Assembly: GCA_021927905.1 (NCBI GenBank)
Contig: BLLK01000069.1
Location: 1,426,001 to 1,490,000, forward strand
DNA length: 64,000 nucleotides
DNA from: Chaetoceros tenuissimus
Lineage: Eukaryota > Bacillariophyta > Thalassiosirophyceae > Chaetocerotales > Chaetocerotaceae
Direction of reading: 5' to 3'
The position numbers were made by a program, and so were the translations under genes. The notes beneath the pieces are model-generated. The model saw only the letters and a program-made list of their open reading frames with translations, ran no database searches and had not been told where the DNA came from. Each line of letters opens with the position of its first letter. The stretch's first letter is position 1. Below, one piece after another: positions 22,785-32,269 of this stretch.

Positions 22785-24029
22785 TCACATCTTATGATGA
22801 AATTTTGGCATTATATCCTTTCCACAAGCACTTGGTTCTTCCCTTATCCACTCACAATGAAGTGCAGCTTCTGCTGATATCCTTTTTCTTGGATCGAAGG
22901 CGAGCAAATTCTGAAATAATTGGATTCCAAGTGACGACAAATCAGCAAAGATATCAAATAGAGTACCTTCACAATCTCTTTCAAGCAACTCAGCTTCCAT
23001 TGACCCTTTATTGCATGACTTTATATCTCGACAATTCCGTGAACCTAGCACTTCTATGACTTTTCTTAATTGATCAAGATCATTCTTTCCTTTGAAAAGA
23101 GGTTTACCTAGCAAAAATTCAGACAATACACAACCTGCACTCCATTGATCAATTGCTATGTCATACTTTTCATGATTCAAGAGCAGTTCTGGAGCTCGAT
23201 ACCATAGAGAAACTACTTTCGGGGTTAAATTCCCTACATTATCAACACCCCGCGAAGACGGAAAGAGAGATGAAATCTTGCCACTAAATTTTTCACTTTC
23301 TGTTCCAATTTCACTTCCTTTACATGTATCTGATGAAATTCTCCGCGCGAGACCAAAATCAGCTAATTTTAGTAAGCCTCGAGATGGATCGTAAAGCAAG
23401 TTAGACAGTTTTAGATCCCGATGAATGATTCTCTTTCCATGCAGAAAAGATAGTGCGGAGAAAAGTTGTTTGCTCAAACATTTTGTTTCTGCAAGCGAAA
23501 ATGGAGACTTTGAATACTTGGCATAGTGATCATCAATCAATTTTGCAAGCTCAAATTGTACAAACTCAAATACAAGGAATACACTGCTTGATTTCGATCC
23601 CACAGCTATTTCTCGTAGATTTACTATATTGTCATGACCTTTCTCCAGTGCTATCTCGCGTAAAATCTCAATCTCCCTTAAAGTCGTGATCGGAAAGCCA
23701 TCGCTTGCTTCATGATGAGGAAGACATCTTTTTAAAGCAACGACATTAGGTTCTCCTTTATTAGCTTTCTTATCGTAAGCTTTGTAAACGATACCATAAG
23801 TCCCTTCTCCTATCCTTGCAATTTTTTCATATCTATTTGAAACATTTGAACATCTCCCATATGGTGTGCAAAGGGGATTAGAAGAAGAACTATGTCGCTC
23901 TAAAGAATCCAATGCACCCAAATTTATTTCCTCTGATGGACTTTTTATTTCGCTTCTTGGTCGCTTGAAACTGATACCTGGACCCTGGATTTGAAGCAAT
24001 CGTTTTTGTGCTAGCTCTCGTTCACTCAT
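22785..24029 (-). CDS. cyclin-dependent kinase, CDK10/CDK11 type
   Basis: 414 residues, single exon. A Ser/Thr kinase expected to pair with a cyclin and act in transcription or cell-cycle control in the nucleus. Visible are the Gly loop GEGTYGIVYKA, the ATP lysine in VVALKR, a PITTLRE cyclin-binding helix (the CDK10/11 hallmark, not PSTAIRE), HRDLKLSN, DFGLARRI, and the P+1 loop VVSLWYRAPELLL. Between DFG and the P+1 loop there is an insertion of about 25-30 residues relative to typical CDKs (SSDTCKGSEIG ... NVGNLTPK), so the activation loop is unusually long. The N-terminal 70 residues are a low-complexity extension. Confidence 0.85.
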   Translation of the reverse strand: MSERELAQKRLLQIQGPGISFKRPRSEIKSPSEEINLGALDSLERHSSSSNPLCTPYGRCSNVSNRYEKIARIGEGTYGIVYKAYDKKANKGEPNVVALKRCLPHHEASDGFPITTLREIEILREIALEKGHDNIVNLREIAVGSKSSSVFLVFEFVQFELAKLIDDHYAKYSKSPFSLAETKCLSKQLFSALSFLHGKRIIHRDLKLSNLLYDPSRGLLKLADFGLARRISSDTCKGSEIGTESEKFSGKISSLFPSSRGVDNVGNLTPKVVSLWYRAPELLLNHEKYDIAIDQWSAGCVLSEFLLGKPLFKGKNDLDQLRKVIEVLGSRNCRDIKSCNKGSMEAELLERDCEGTLFDIFADLSSLGIQLFQNLLAFDPRKRISAEAALHCEWIREEPSACGKDIMPKFHHKM

Positions 24030-24496
24030 TTTTTGGTGGAATTTTCCTCTCTTTTTCCTTCTTCTCTTTAAATCAGTACCCTTTATGATAGGTCTACAGT
24101 CTCACCAACGGTAATGTGCCTGCCTGATATCCTGCTCAGCATTTGTTAAGATAGGACTGAGACGCTCGGAGAGAAGAGCGATGAATGTACGAGTTTGAAA
24201 GATAGCAAAGAAATCAATTGAAGGTCGTACGTACTTACTGTACCAACATTACCGTCTTTACTAACGCTCATAATTTCAATTTAGAACTTTGCTCTTTCAA
24301 AAGTTCCCGAACTTTATGTGATAAAGTGTCCTCGAAATCCTCTTTCCATTTTCTAAAATCGTACGTCGCAAAGAAATAACCGTTCTTCTACTCCCTACCT
24401 AACATAAGCAAGACAATCCGTGTCACCAGAGTGAAAAGATAACCATCACATCTCTAGATCTCGCATGCTGGTGTCACAAAAATTCTTTTCCAAAAA
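24030..24496. other. divergent promoter region, CDK / HPP gene
   Basis: 467 bp. Contains a CGTACGTAC palindrome at about 24226-24234. No gene or RNA recognised. Confidence 0.45.
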
Positions 24497-26997
24497 ATGA
24501 AGAAAACAAAGAGTTTTGGTAGCTTTCTAATTCCACCACAGAATAATACTCAAAGGGAAAAAAGTCTCGATAGTCAGTCCAGTACAAAGAAGTCATCACT
24601 TGCAAATAATGTTGAGAGTTCTCCCAGCCGGAATACAAGGCAGCGTCATGTATATGCTACAGAGCGGGATGAATTATCAATAAGTAATAGTAGCAGTAAA
24701 ACTGGTGGTGGGCTTAAACGTGTCCTATCAAATATATCAATATCTATGCGATCATGGTCAAAGAAACCGAGCAGTTTAGATGGGAGTAAAGGAAAGAAAA
24801 ATCTACGAAGTGACAAGAGTAAAACCCCTGAAAAAGAATTAGATGCAAAAAGATTAAAGCGATGTCTTGAGGATGCAGGTAGAGTAGCAGATGGAATTTG
24901 TGCTGTAGAAGTGAGATTATTAGATCGATCGAAGAAGGGACCCGCTCGCTTGATTCAACCAAAAGGAGGATTTTGGTGTTCACCTGATTTTGTTCCTGAA
25001 GATTTCGATGCACTTGCACGGATAGAGGATTCATCGCGGAGTGATTTCGTTCCTGCAGATCCATTACTACCTGGAACAGGCCTGGCTGGCACTCTATGGA
25101 ATGAACGACATTTTGATGCAAAAGATGGAGATAAACCAAATTTCGTTATACATTCTCCTCCTTCAAGTCGAGAAAACAGTTTTGTTGGAGAAAAGAGTTA
25201 CAATACCTTACCGCACTATCATAAACGACCCAGTACAAAGAAAATACATACGTTGACAGGGATGCATTCTGATTATCGAAAGGTAGAAACTATGCTTGAG
25301 AAAACAAGAAAAACTATTGTAAATAACTTGAAAACAATGACATGGAGAGATATTCACTCAATCACTCAAGATCCCTATCAACCTACATTTAAAAGACTGG
25401 AACTGCTAGAAGAGGCGGGACTATCAAGATGTACAGGCATTCATTTTCAGATTCAAAACGTTGAAGGTATGGTCATATTCTTTACGAGTAGAGGTTTTCC
25501 GATATCAAGGTTAAATGCCCAAGACAATATTGAGTATATGCAAGCTGCAACAAATTTAGTCGGTTCTGCTGCAGCATTGAACTTGTACCGGTCAAAGTTA
25601 AGCTCTAGGTTGGACAAAGATCCATTGGATAGAGTTGGGGCAGAATTTCAGAAGAAGAACTATCTTTTAAACTATCTCAGTACATATGCAACCAAGTGTT
25701 TGGGTGGAAACTTACAACCGCTTCCTCCTGCTCCATTTGATGAGGGACTATTGACGTTTATAGGAGTGTTTTCCACTCTTTTGGTTTTGCATTCAGCATC
25801 AGGATGGATAGAGCAGATAACAGGCACTGCATTCATACTCGGCCCATTCGGGGCTTTGATGTGTTTGCAGTTTGGCTTAAGCATGGCTCCAGTGGGACAA
25901 GTAAGTTGACAAATATACGTGGATTGATTTTATGAATTGAATTAATTCCGTCTGATTCGTCAAATTTATAGCCGCGAAATGTCATCTATGGTCAGCTGAT
26001 CTCAACTTGCGTAGCATTACTTTTCTTGAATTTATCTGAAGACTTTGTTCATCGATACATTCGTATTTCACTTGCAACAGCCTCAGCGATTGCCTTAATG
26101 ACTGTATCTGGCTGCACTCATCCACCAGCTGGTGCGTCTGCACTTCTTATCGCTTCTAATCCAGAATTTTCTTTGTCGCTGCTGCCTCCTGTACTTATAT
26201 CCAATTTTATAGCAATCTTCATGTCTACACTCATCAATAATTTGAGTGAAAAGAGACAATATCCAACATTTTTCTACATGGGCGAACGAACCATAGCAAA
26301 CGCATTGTTTGGTTGTTGTGCTCCTGAAGGTGGATTCGAAGATATTGATATGGACGATAAAGTTGTAGCAAAGAAAGCCTCCAAACTTCTACGTGAGGCT
26401 AGCTTTATTAATTTGGATAGGGAGGTGGAAGCAGAGCTGAGAAAACCTGTTGCGAAGGAGGAGGCATTATCAGCTTCTCAAGGAACAACGATATCCAAAG
26501 AATTACCATCAATATCTGCAGTAGAAGAAGATATTGATTTTGGATTTTTCGGAGACGAAGATGAAATGGTTCCCTTGAGTACACAATCTGGTTTTGGGAT
26601 TTCATCTATGGTTGGTAACATCCCTATGAAGAATGAGGAAGTAAAACCTAATATGGAAGTAGGGCCACTAGAGCAGCATGAGACCACACTGATTGTAGAC
26701 ATCGAGAGCGACGAACGACGAGCAAAAGAAAAGACAGATAAAACACAAAACTTTCGACTACTTTCACCATTAGAGGAAGATACTACACCACTCCGAGGTA
26801 ATCCTCGATCTCCTGCAAACTCTCCAAAACCTGGATACAGTATAAATTACGGCAGCATGTTCATAATGGCTAAGTCCATCAGCGAAGAAATAGAACAAGA
26901 GCGGGATAATGACATTCTACCTAGCAACTCTTCTGACCTAAGTCTAGAAAGTCTCAATAGCGTTGGGAGCCTCTTGAGCTATGATAACAACAGATGA
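24497..26997 (+). CDS. HPP-family membrane protein with GAF-like N-terminal region
   Basis: Exons 24497-25900 and 25972-26997 join in phase 0 across a 71-nt intron (GTAAGT to TATAG), giving 809 residues. The membrane part starts near residue 415 (LLTFIGVFSTLLVLHSAS), crosses the splice junction (SMAPVGQ-PRNVIYGQLIS) and contains the family signature CTHPPAGASALL, so the exon joining is secure. HPP proteins are four-helix integral membrane proteins; plant and cyanobacterial members carry nitrite into plastids or cells. The N-terminal cytosolic half has a segment PGTGLAGTLWNE and surroundings that resemble a GAF-type ligand domain. The acidic C-terminal tail is disordered. Transport of nitrite is inference from the family; targeting is not evident. 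Confidence 0.75.
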
Positions 26998-27115
26998 TGA
27001 TTCTCGTACTTTCGCAATGTTTGAAGTACATTTATTTAGAAAATACTTATAAAATATATCATGATACAGCACTATAGCATACATTCTACACCAAGAAATA
27101 TAGATATCACCTCTA

Positions 27116-28504
27116 TCATACTTCCTTTCCTGGGATTATCAGGGGATGCAGAGTTTTCAAATCTATACTTTCAAGATGTTCCACTAGGTTGTTAATATCG
27201 AAACCATAGGGTTTGCTTTCCGAAGTACTTTCAACTCTACCAATTTTACTTAAAATGGTCCATTCAATATTAAGAATATCATACCACGGGTTGGGATACC
27301 TATGGTCAAATGCACCTTTGAATCCTGGCTGAGAATTCATTTCAAGCAATGTCACCTTTCCATTCGGTTCCACAAGAAAATCTATACCAAATAGAATAAA
27401 TTGTCCAATTTCACCGTGCCACCGTTGAGTTTTCACAAATAAATTAACAAGCTCCACAAGGACAGAATTGATCTCTTGCTGCACTTTAGTGCGAAGTTTT
27501 TTGTTTGGAATTGCATCAGCAATACCTGCGTTATTACGTTTGATACTCCAATGAGGATGCTTTGCACCAATTGCGTTATTACAGACGTGTTGAAATTGGT
27601 TGAATAGGGAATTGTTTGTGGATCCAGGAAATTTAAGTGGATTTTTCTTGTTCCTCGGTTCAGCACAGATACTGACGCGCTCTGCTCCAGAGTAAACTAT
27701 CAATGGATCTAGATTGGCTACTAGAAGGTGAGCCCGTAGATCAAACTTCCTTCCACTTCCATCTCCCATGAGCATTGTATCCTTCAAAACTTGAATTGAA
27801 ATATTTCCATCTGATTCTTTACATCTCAAAATGCACCCATCCTTCCCTCCTTCTGCAGCACTTGTGATACCTTTTCCCTTAGCTGAGTGTTTTGGTTTCC
27901 AAATCCATTTGGATAAGTCATTTTCATTATTACAAAACGCAACACATTCTTTCATTGAAGAAAAGACTCTTGTTTCAGGAAATATTTCCTGTAATATACT
28001 ATCATCTGTCGCCTCACTATCAATAATCTGCTTCAAGGTTGATTTTGAACAGAAACTCCCTGACAAATCAGTTGTGAGTTGCTTTCCTTTTTGATGATTT
28101 TCAATTTGCTTCCTTTGCTCTGGATGCTTCCCTCTATCATCCCATAGGATTCTAATCATGCTCGATGCACATGCCCTAGAATTGCTTTTATCATCAACAA
28201 CAAACTTCCATTCTGAAATATTTTGAAAGATTCTGCGCAGCGTAGGAGCTGGATATAAGTTGGGGGCGGTTGTGCAAACTGTTTTCTTTAGCTGTTTTGA
28301 CTTCCATTGAATTAGACCAATCAGCAAATTGTTTGTATCGATTGAATATGAAGTAGTAGAATAGTCTCTAATATCAGCAGAAAGTATGTATCCCATTCCT
28401 ATTGTCACTACTAATGACAATAGGACTAGCAGTTTTGTGGAGTAACGTTGAGATTTCCCAATCCTCTTTTTTCTACTCAAAGTACTGAGTTTGGTTCTAT
28501 TCAT
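27116..28504 (-). CDS. TTL-fold ligase-like protein with membrane anchor
   Basis: 462 residues from the Met at 28504; an upstream extension lacks an ATG. A hydrophobic segment near residues 25-45 (LLVLLSLVVTIGMGYILSA) looks like a type II anchor. The catalytic part resembles tubulin-tyrosine ligase-like ATP-grasp enzymes: WIWKPKHSAKGKGI binds ATP, GRKFDLRAHLLV carries the RxDLR-type motif, and FILFGIDFLVEPNGKVTLLEMNSQPGF gives the metal-binding acidic and Asn residues. Family members ligate amino acids such as Tyr, Glu or Gly to proteins. A membrane-anchored, probably luminal member would not meet tubulin, so the substrate is open. Confidence 0.7.
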   Translation of the reverse strand: MNRTKLSTLSRKKRIGKSQRYSTKLLVLLSLVVTIGMGYILSADIRDYSTTSYSIDTNNLLIGLIQWKSKQLKKTVCTTAPNLYPAPTLRRIFQNISEWKFVVDDKSNSRACASSMIRILWDDRGKHPEQRKQIENHQKGKQLTTDLSGSFCSKSTLKQIIDSEATDDSILQEIFPETRVFSSMKECVAFCNNENDLSKWIWKPKHSAKGKGITSAAEGGKDGCILRCKESDGNISIQVLKDTMLMGDGSGRKFDLRAHLLVANLDPLIVYSGAERVSICAEPRNKKNPLKFPGSTNNSLFNQFQHVCNNAIGAKHPHWSIKRNNAGIADAIPNKKLRTKVQQEINSVLVELVNLFVKTQRWHGEIGQFILFGIDFLVEPNGKVTLLEMNSQPGFKGAFDHRYPNPWYDILNIEWTILSKIGRVESTSESKPYGFDINNLVEHLESIDLKTLHPLIIPGKEV

Positions 28505-28970
28505 CTTTTCTGCAGTCACTGTGGTCGATTGAACTCTACAGTATTCTATTATTTATGAACCTTCAAGATGATTTTTGTATGTGGCAAAAGTGTGGTGCAA
28601 AAGGTGCAAGTATCACAATCACAACAGCAGTCACCAAAAATCAACTGTTTAGTCGTGGTTTATTATTGCGTACGTAGATAGACAAGTTTCACAAATAATA
28701 AATACGGTTTGGTAAGGTACCGTACACTTTTAATAGGCAAAACTCTAAATATCAATTATTTCTTCATAGATTTCGTGAATAATGAATTCCTATGGACGTT
28801 CGAAAGGTTATGCTAAAAATATTTCCACAATATCAATCAAGATAAATGTAAAGCGTTCGTTACTTTTATTTTACACGACTTGGAAGTTTGTACTTCTTCC
28901 TTTAGCAGACAAGATGTGGCAATTTAATCATTTCGCTCATCTGAATTTCATAAAAGTGATGATATCTAAC
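28505..28970. other. intergenic
   Basis: 466 bp between two minus-strand genes, holding the TTL-like promoter and the 3' flank of the repeat protein. A CGTACGTA palindrome sits at about 28669-28676. Confidence 0.45.
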
Positions 28971-29894
28971 TCATGCGGACTTTTTTGATTTCACCAACTC
29001 CACCGCATCTGCCTCATATTTGGATTTGAAGTCAGCAAAAGTCATAGACTTGTCACTAGCCTCATATGCAAGCTTTGCAGCTGCATCATATGGAATGGAA
29101 ATATCAACTGGCTGCTTTGATTTAACAAGTGCAACTGCATCTGCCTCATATTTGGTTTTGAAGTCAGCGAAAGCCATAGACTTGTCACTAGCCTCGTATG
29201 CAAGCTTTGCAGCTGCATCATATGGAATGGAAATATCAACTGGCTGCTTTGATTTAACAAGTGCAACTGCATCTGCCTCATATTTGGTTTTGAAGTCAGC
29301 GAAAGCCATAGACTTGTCACTAGCCTCGTATGCAAGCTTTGCAGCTGCATCATATGGAATGGAAATATCAACTGGCTGCTTTGATTTAACAAGTGCAACT
29401 GCATCTGCCTCATATTTGGTTTTGAAGTCAGCGAAAGCCATAGACTTGTCACTAGCCTCGTATGCAAGCTTTGCAGCCGCATCATATGGAATGGAAATAT
29501 CAACTGGCTGCTTTGATTTAACAAGTGCAACTGCATCTGCCTCATATTTGGTTTTGAAGTCAGCGAAAGCCATAGACTTGTCACTAGCCTCGTATGCAAG
29601 CTTTGCAGCCGCATCATATGGAATGGAAATATCAACATCTTCAACATCTTCTACCTTTGCCGCTTCAGTCATTTGGCTCGCAAATTGTTCAGCAGTTACA
29701 GTTACACTTCTTGCATCATGTGCCATAATCACCTGCAAAGTAAGAGCAAGATCTTCCTCCTTCGATGAAGCTGCTTTTCCATCAGGACCAGTTACTACTG
29801 AATTCAAAGCGACATTTCTTCTTCCAAAAGTGCTTGGGGCAAATGCGGAAGTAGACGCTAAAGTTGAAAGTACGAGTGCGCAAGAAATCTTCAT
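28971..29894 (-). CDS. plastid-targeted protein with five 44-residue repeats
   Basis: 307 residues from the Met at 29894 (MKISCALVLSTLASTSAFAP). The signal peptide ends in the SAFAP motif with Phe after the cleavage site, the standard diatom signal for import into the complex plastid; longer frames lack an upstream ATG. A unique region of about 60 residues (ASQMTEAAKVEDVED) is followed by five tandem units of 44 residues, each with VDISIPYDAAAKLAYEASDK and then FADFKTKYEADAVALVKSK. The units are alternating helix-like and almost identical except the last. I do not recognise the family. A plastid structural or scaffold protein is possible but unproven. Confidence 0.8.
   Translation of the reverse strand: MKISCALVLSTLASTSAFAPSTFGRRNVALNSVVTGPDGKAASSKEEDLALTLQVIMAHDARSVTVTAEQFASQMTEAAKVEDVEDVDISIPYDAAAKLAYEASDKSMAFADFKTKYEADAVALVKSKQPVDISIPYDAAAKLAYEASDKSMAFADFKTKYEADAVALVKSKQPVDISIPYDAAAKLAYEASDKSMAFADFKTKYEADAVALVKSKQPVDISIPYDAAAKLAYEASDKSMAFADFKTKYEADAVALVKSKQPVDISIPYDAAAKLAYEASDKSMTFADFKSKYEADAVELVKSKKSA
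28973..29632 (-). repeat. five tandem 132-bp coding repeats
   Basis: Period exactly 132 bp, visible by the recurring ATATGGAATGGAAATATCAA string. The inner units are almost identical in DNA; the unit at the gene's 3' end is the most diverged. Differences such as GCTGCATC versus GCCGCATC mark sub-groups. Because the period is a multiple of three, other frames stay open too, which produces long antisense frames without meaning. Confidence 0.9.
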
Positions 29895-30223
29895 TGTAGA
29901 TTTTATTGATGTTTGCAATGAGTATCGACAACAGATGTGAATCGAGAATTGAGAAAACGCGAGAAAGATGTTTTGATTGGAAGTTGGAAGCGAGATTGCG
30001 CTTGCTTCACTTACGTACCCCGTCTACCTGCCCATAGTACGAAGCGCTACGTAGACCAATTTTATGCATGTCTGTACTGGTAAAGATACCAGTTCAAGGA
30101 GGCCTTATAACGTCTTTATAACTCTTCTTAGTGTTCTCATAAAACGAAACCCATCCCTTTCTCTTTTTTTTGACTTGAGAACAAAACTAGAAACAAGTAG
30201 GACCTAAATATTTACTTTAAAAA
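29895..30223. other. intergenic, promoter of the plastid repeat protein
   Basis: 329 bp, promoter side of the minus-strand repeat gene and 3' flank of the receptor gene. Contains a TACGTACC box near 30012 and a TACGTA near 30050. Confidence 0.4.
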
Positions 30224-31765
30224 CTAGTCTCTGTGATCAATACTTCTTTCTTCTTGGATTGTGGAAAGATCTCCTCTATGCCACGGGAGACTATCATCAT
30301 TCTCAATTTCTTCGTGTGTTTTCTCTAGAAATTTATTCAGCTGCTGCATTGATTTTTCCATGTATTCAGCTTTGGTTATTCCATAATATGAAGAATTGTG
30401 ATTGTTTGAAAAGTCAAGATTGCCCGATTGATCAATATCCATATCTTGTGAAAGTTGGGCAGAAGGGTCTGAACCACAACAAGAAGGCAAAGAGGTCGAC
30501 GAGTGCTCATGCGAAAACATGTGCTCATCACCATCACCTTTGTTAGAATGAGTATCATCAGCATTGCCATCCAATCTAATTTCTGCATCAATTTCACCTA
30601 TTGTCCTATCGTAAACACTATCCAAGCCAGAAAAGATATAGTCTTGTTGTAGAGGCTCTACCAGCACCTTTCTAATTGCCTCCTTAGTATTGGTTCCTTC
30701 ATGAGAAAGTTTGTACATAATGGCCTTTTCTCCAATAAAAAGTATCATATTGAAGAAACCTTGAAGAGGTCTAGTTGCCAGGTAGTAAATTGAAGCAACT
30801 CCATGATCTTGATGATAGTACTCTTTGTCAAAGCTTCTACTTATCAAAATAGTTCGAAGAGTAAATCCACTCATTGTAACGAGTAGACAAATGAAATAAC
30901 CAACAGCTAAAAAGAACATAGCTCTCGCCTCGCTTGCAGTAGGTTGAAATGATTCTGGATCCACTCTACTTTCTTGACTTGATCTTCGTAATATTGAGAT
31001 AGATACTTCGTTACTAGACTTTTCACGCATCTCCTCTTTTTGTATTCTGCAATATCGATATCGTATAAGTATTATCAAACCAAACGCAAATAACAAAACA
31101 ATCAATAAAAACATTCTATGGACAACTTTGGCCATGTGTTTAAACATATCCAAGTCATCATAATGGGAGCAAGCCGCTTCCTCTAGGAATGCACCACACC
31201 AGTAAGGGCTTGGATTGTACCCACAAAAAGGAAGATCTGGACTGGCATTGAAATAGTCAAACCCCGAGCGCATTATCAGGCAAAGAATCATAATGAGTGG
31301 AACAGCAAAGGTAAGCACGGCGAGGAAACGCTCAAGCTTTCGATTCATATTCCTTTCTTTGACCCTTCCATTTATTGCACAGTAGAAATAGGTTGACAAG
31401 ACCATTGACTGCAAATATGTGAATACATGACTATACACCTGACCTATCGCCTGTGCTCTACATGTTGCATTTGTACCAATGTATGGTGCTTCAAATTGTG
31501 TATAGATCATATCTCGTGGCATAGGGAGTGTCGACAACGCTATACATGTCGAATGTAAAACATCTCCAACAGACATGAAAAACATGATCCTATGGTATGA
31601 GATCGAAAGCTTCGGTATGGATCTTAAAACAATGAATATTATAACACACGATGATAGAGCAGATAGAGAACCGAGTGTAGTCGAAAGCAAAGGACCTACT
31701 AATCCAGTTGAAACCGTTTTGCGGAAAGTCAACATTTCAGGATCATATTCAAAGTCATCCTTCAT
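30224..31765 (-). CDS. seven-transmembrane receptor-like protein (GPCR-like)
   Basis: 513 residues from the ATG at 31765. Seven hydrophobic helices can be traced: about SSCVIIFIVLRSI, IMFFMSVGDVLHSTCIAL, a third around YLQSMVLSTYFYCAING, LAVLTFAVPLIMILCLIM, MFLLIVLLFAFGLIILI, MFFLAVGYFICLLVTMS and a last near IYYLATRPLQGFFNMILFIG. Short loops, a Cys in the first extracellular loop (ATCRAQ) and another before TM5, and a long C-terminal tail fit the G-protein-coupled receptor plan, most like the cAMP-receptor/secretin-type group of protists. Ligand and G-protein coupling are unknown. It is divergent from the HTTM-type gene. Confidence 0.7.
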   Translation of the reverse strand: MKDDFEYDPEMLTFRKTVSTGLVGPLLSTTLGSLSALSSCVIIFIVLRSIPKLSISYHRIMFFMSVGDVLHSTCIALSTLPMPRDMIYTQFEAPYIGTNATCRAQAIGQVYSHVFTYLQSMVLSTYFYCAINGRVKERNMNRKLERFLAVLTFAVPLIMILCLIMRSGFDYFNASPDLPFCGYNPSPYWCGAFLEEAACSHYDDLDMFKHMAKVVHRMFLLIVLLFAFGLIILIRYRYCRIQKEEMREKSSNEVSISILRRSSQESRVDPESFQPTASEARAMFFLAVGYFICLLVTMSGFTLRTILISRSFDKEYYHQDHGVASIYYLATRPLQGFFNMILFIGEKAIMYKLSHEGTNTKEAIRKVLVEPLQQDYIFSGLDSVYDRTIGEIDAEIRLDGNADDTHSNKGDGDEHMFSHEHSSTSLPSCCGSDPSAQLSQDMDIDQSGNLDFSNNHNSSYYGITKAEYMEKSMQQLNKFLEKTHEEIENDDSLPWHRGDLSTIQEERSIDHRD

Positions 31766-32269
31766 CTTCAATACAAGAACCTAGGTCTGCGTTCGGTACC
31801 AAGATATATTATTCCCCAGTTTCTTCGTAACTATTTTCAATTATTAATATTTTAAAGTATGTTTGATGGAAACTAATACAAGCATGAATGGAAGGAAGTG
31901 GTGGTGGCTGTTAATTTTCCAAAACCAGAACAAAACAAACAAAACCATCCTGGAATGTCTGAGCGGTCCTGGGTCTGTGGTGGCGACTGATCAAATTTTA
32001 CAACATATTTAGTACAAATTCTGACATTTCATTATGACTATAAGACAAAAAGAATTGCGGTCATGGGTGGGGATGCTAGATGCAATCCCCCGGGGCATAG
32101 GGGGATCAATTGTATACAATTTGGAGCGACATCCATGGTGTAGAAGAATCAGAATTCGAGTGTGTGTGTTTTTATCACACTACGTGCTGAAGCTTTTGAA
32201 AAAACAACTGAACATTGTTTCTCATGTTGTGGAATGAAGACCTAATTGAAATTACGAAGGACTTGCACC
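31766..32269. other. divergent promoter region, receptor / HTTM gene
   Basis: 504 bp. A short frame at 32034-32237 is not convincing as a gene. Nothing else recognised. Confidence 0.45.

Noticed and set aside
28973-29632. CRISPR-like regular repeats
   Set aside because: Units are contiguous coding repeats without spacers.
29042-29647. third long open frame in the same repeats
   Set aside because: Same cause as above; low complexity and no start or signal.
29020-29940. 306-residue antisense open frame across the plastid repeat gene
   Set aside because: The 132-bp repeat keeps several frames open; the sense frame has the SAFAP signal and clear repeat units, so the antisense frame is a by-product.
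31950-31990. tRNA-like start TGTCTGAGCGGTC
   Set aside because: No matching anticodon arm, T-arm or acceptor stem could be found.
32034-32237. 67-residue frame upstream of the HTTM gene
   Set aside because: No domain or support; probably the leader of the HTTM transcript.
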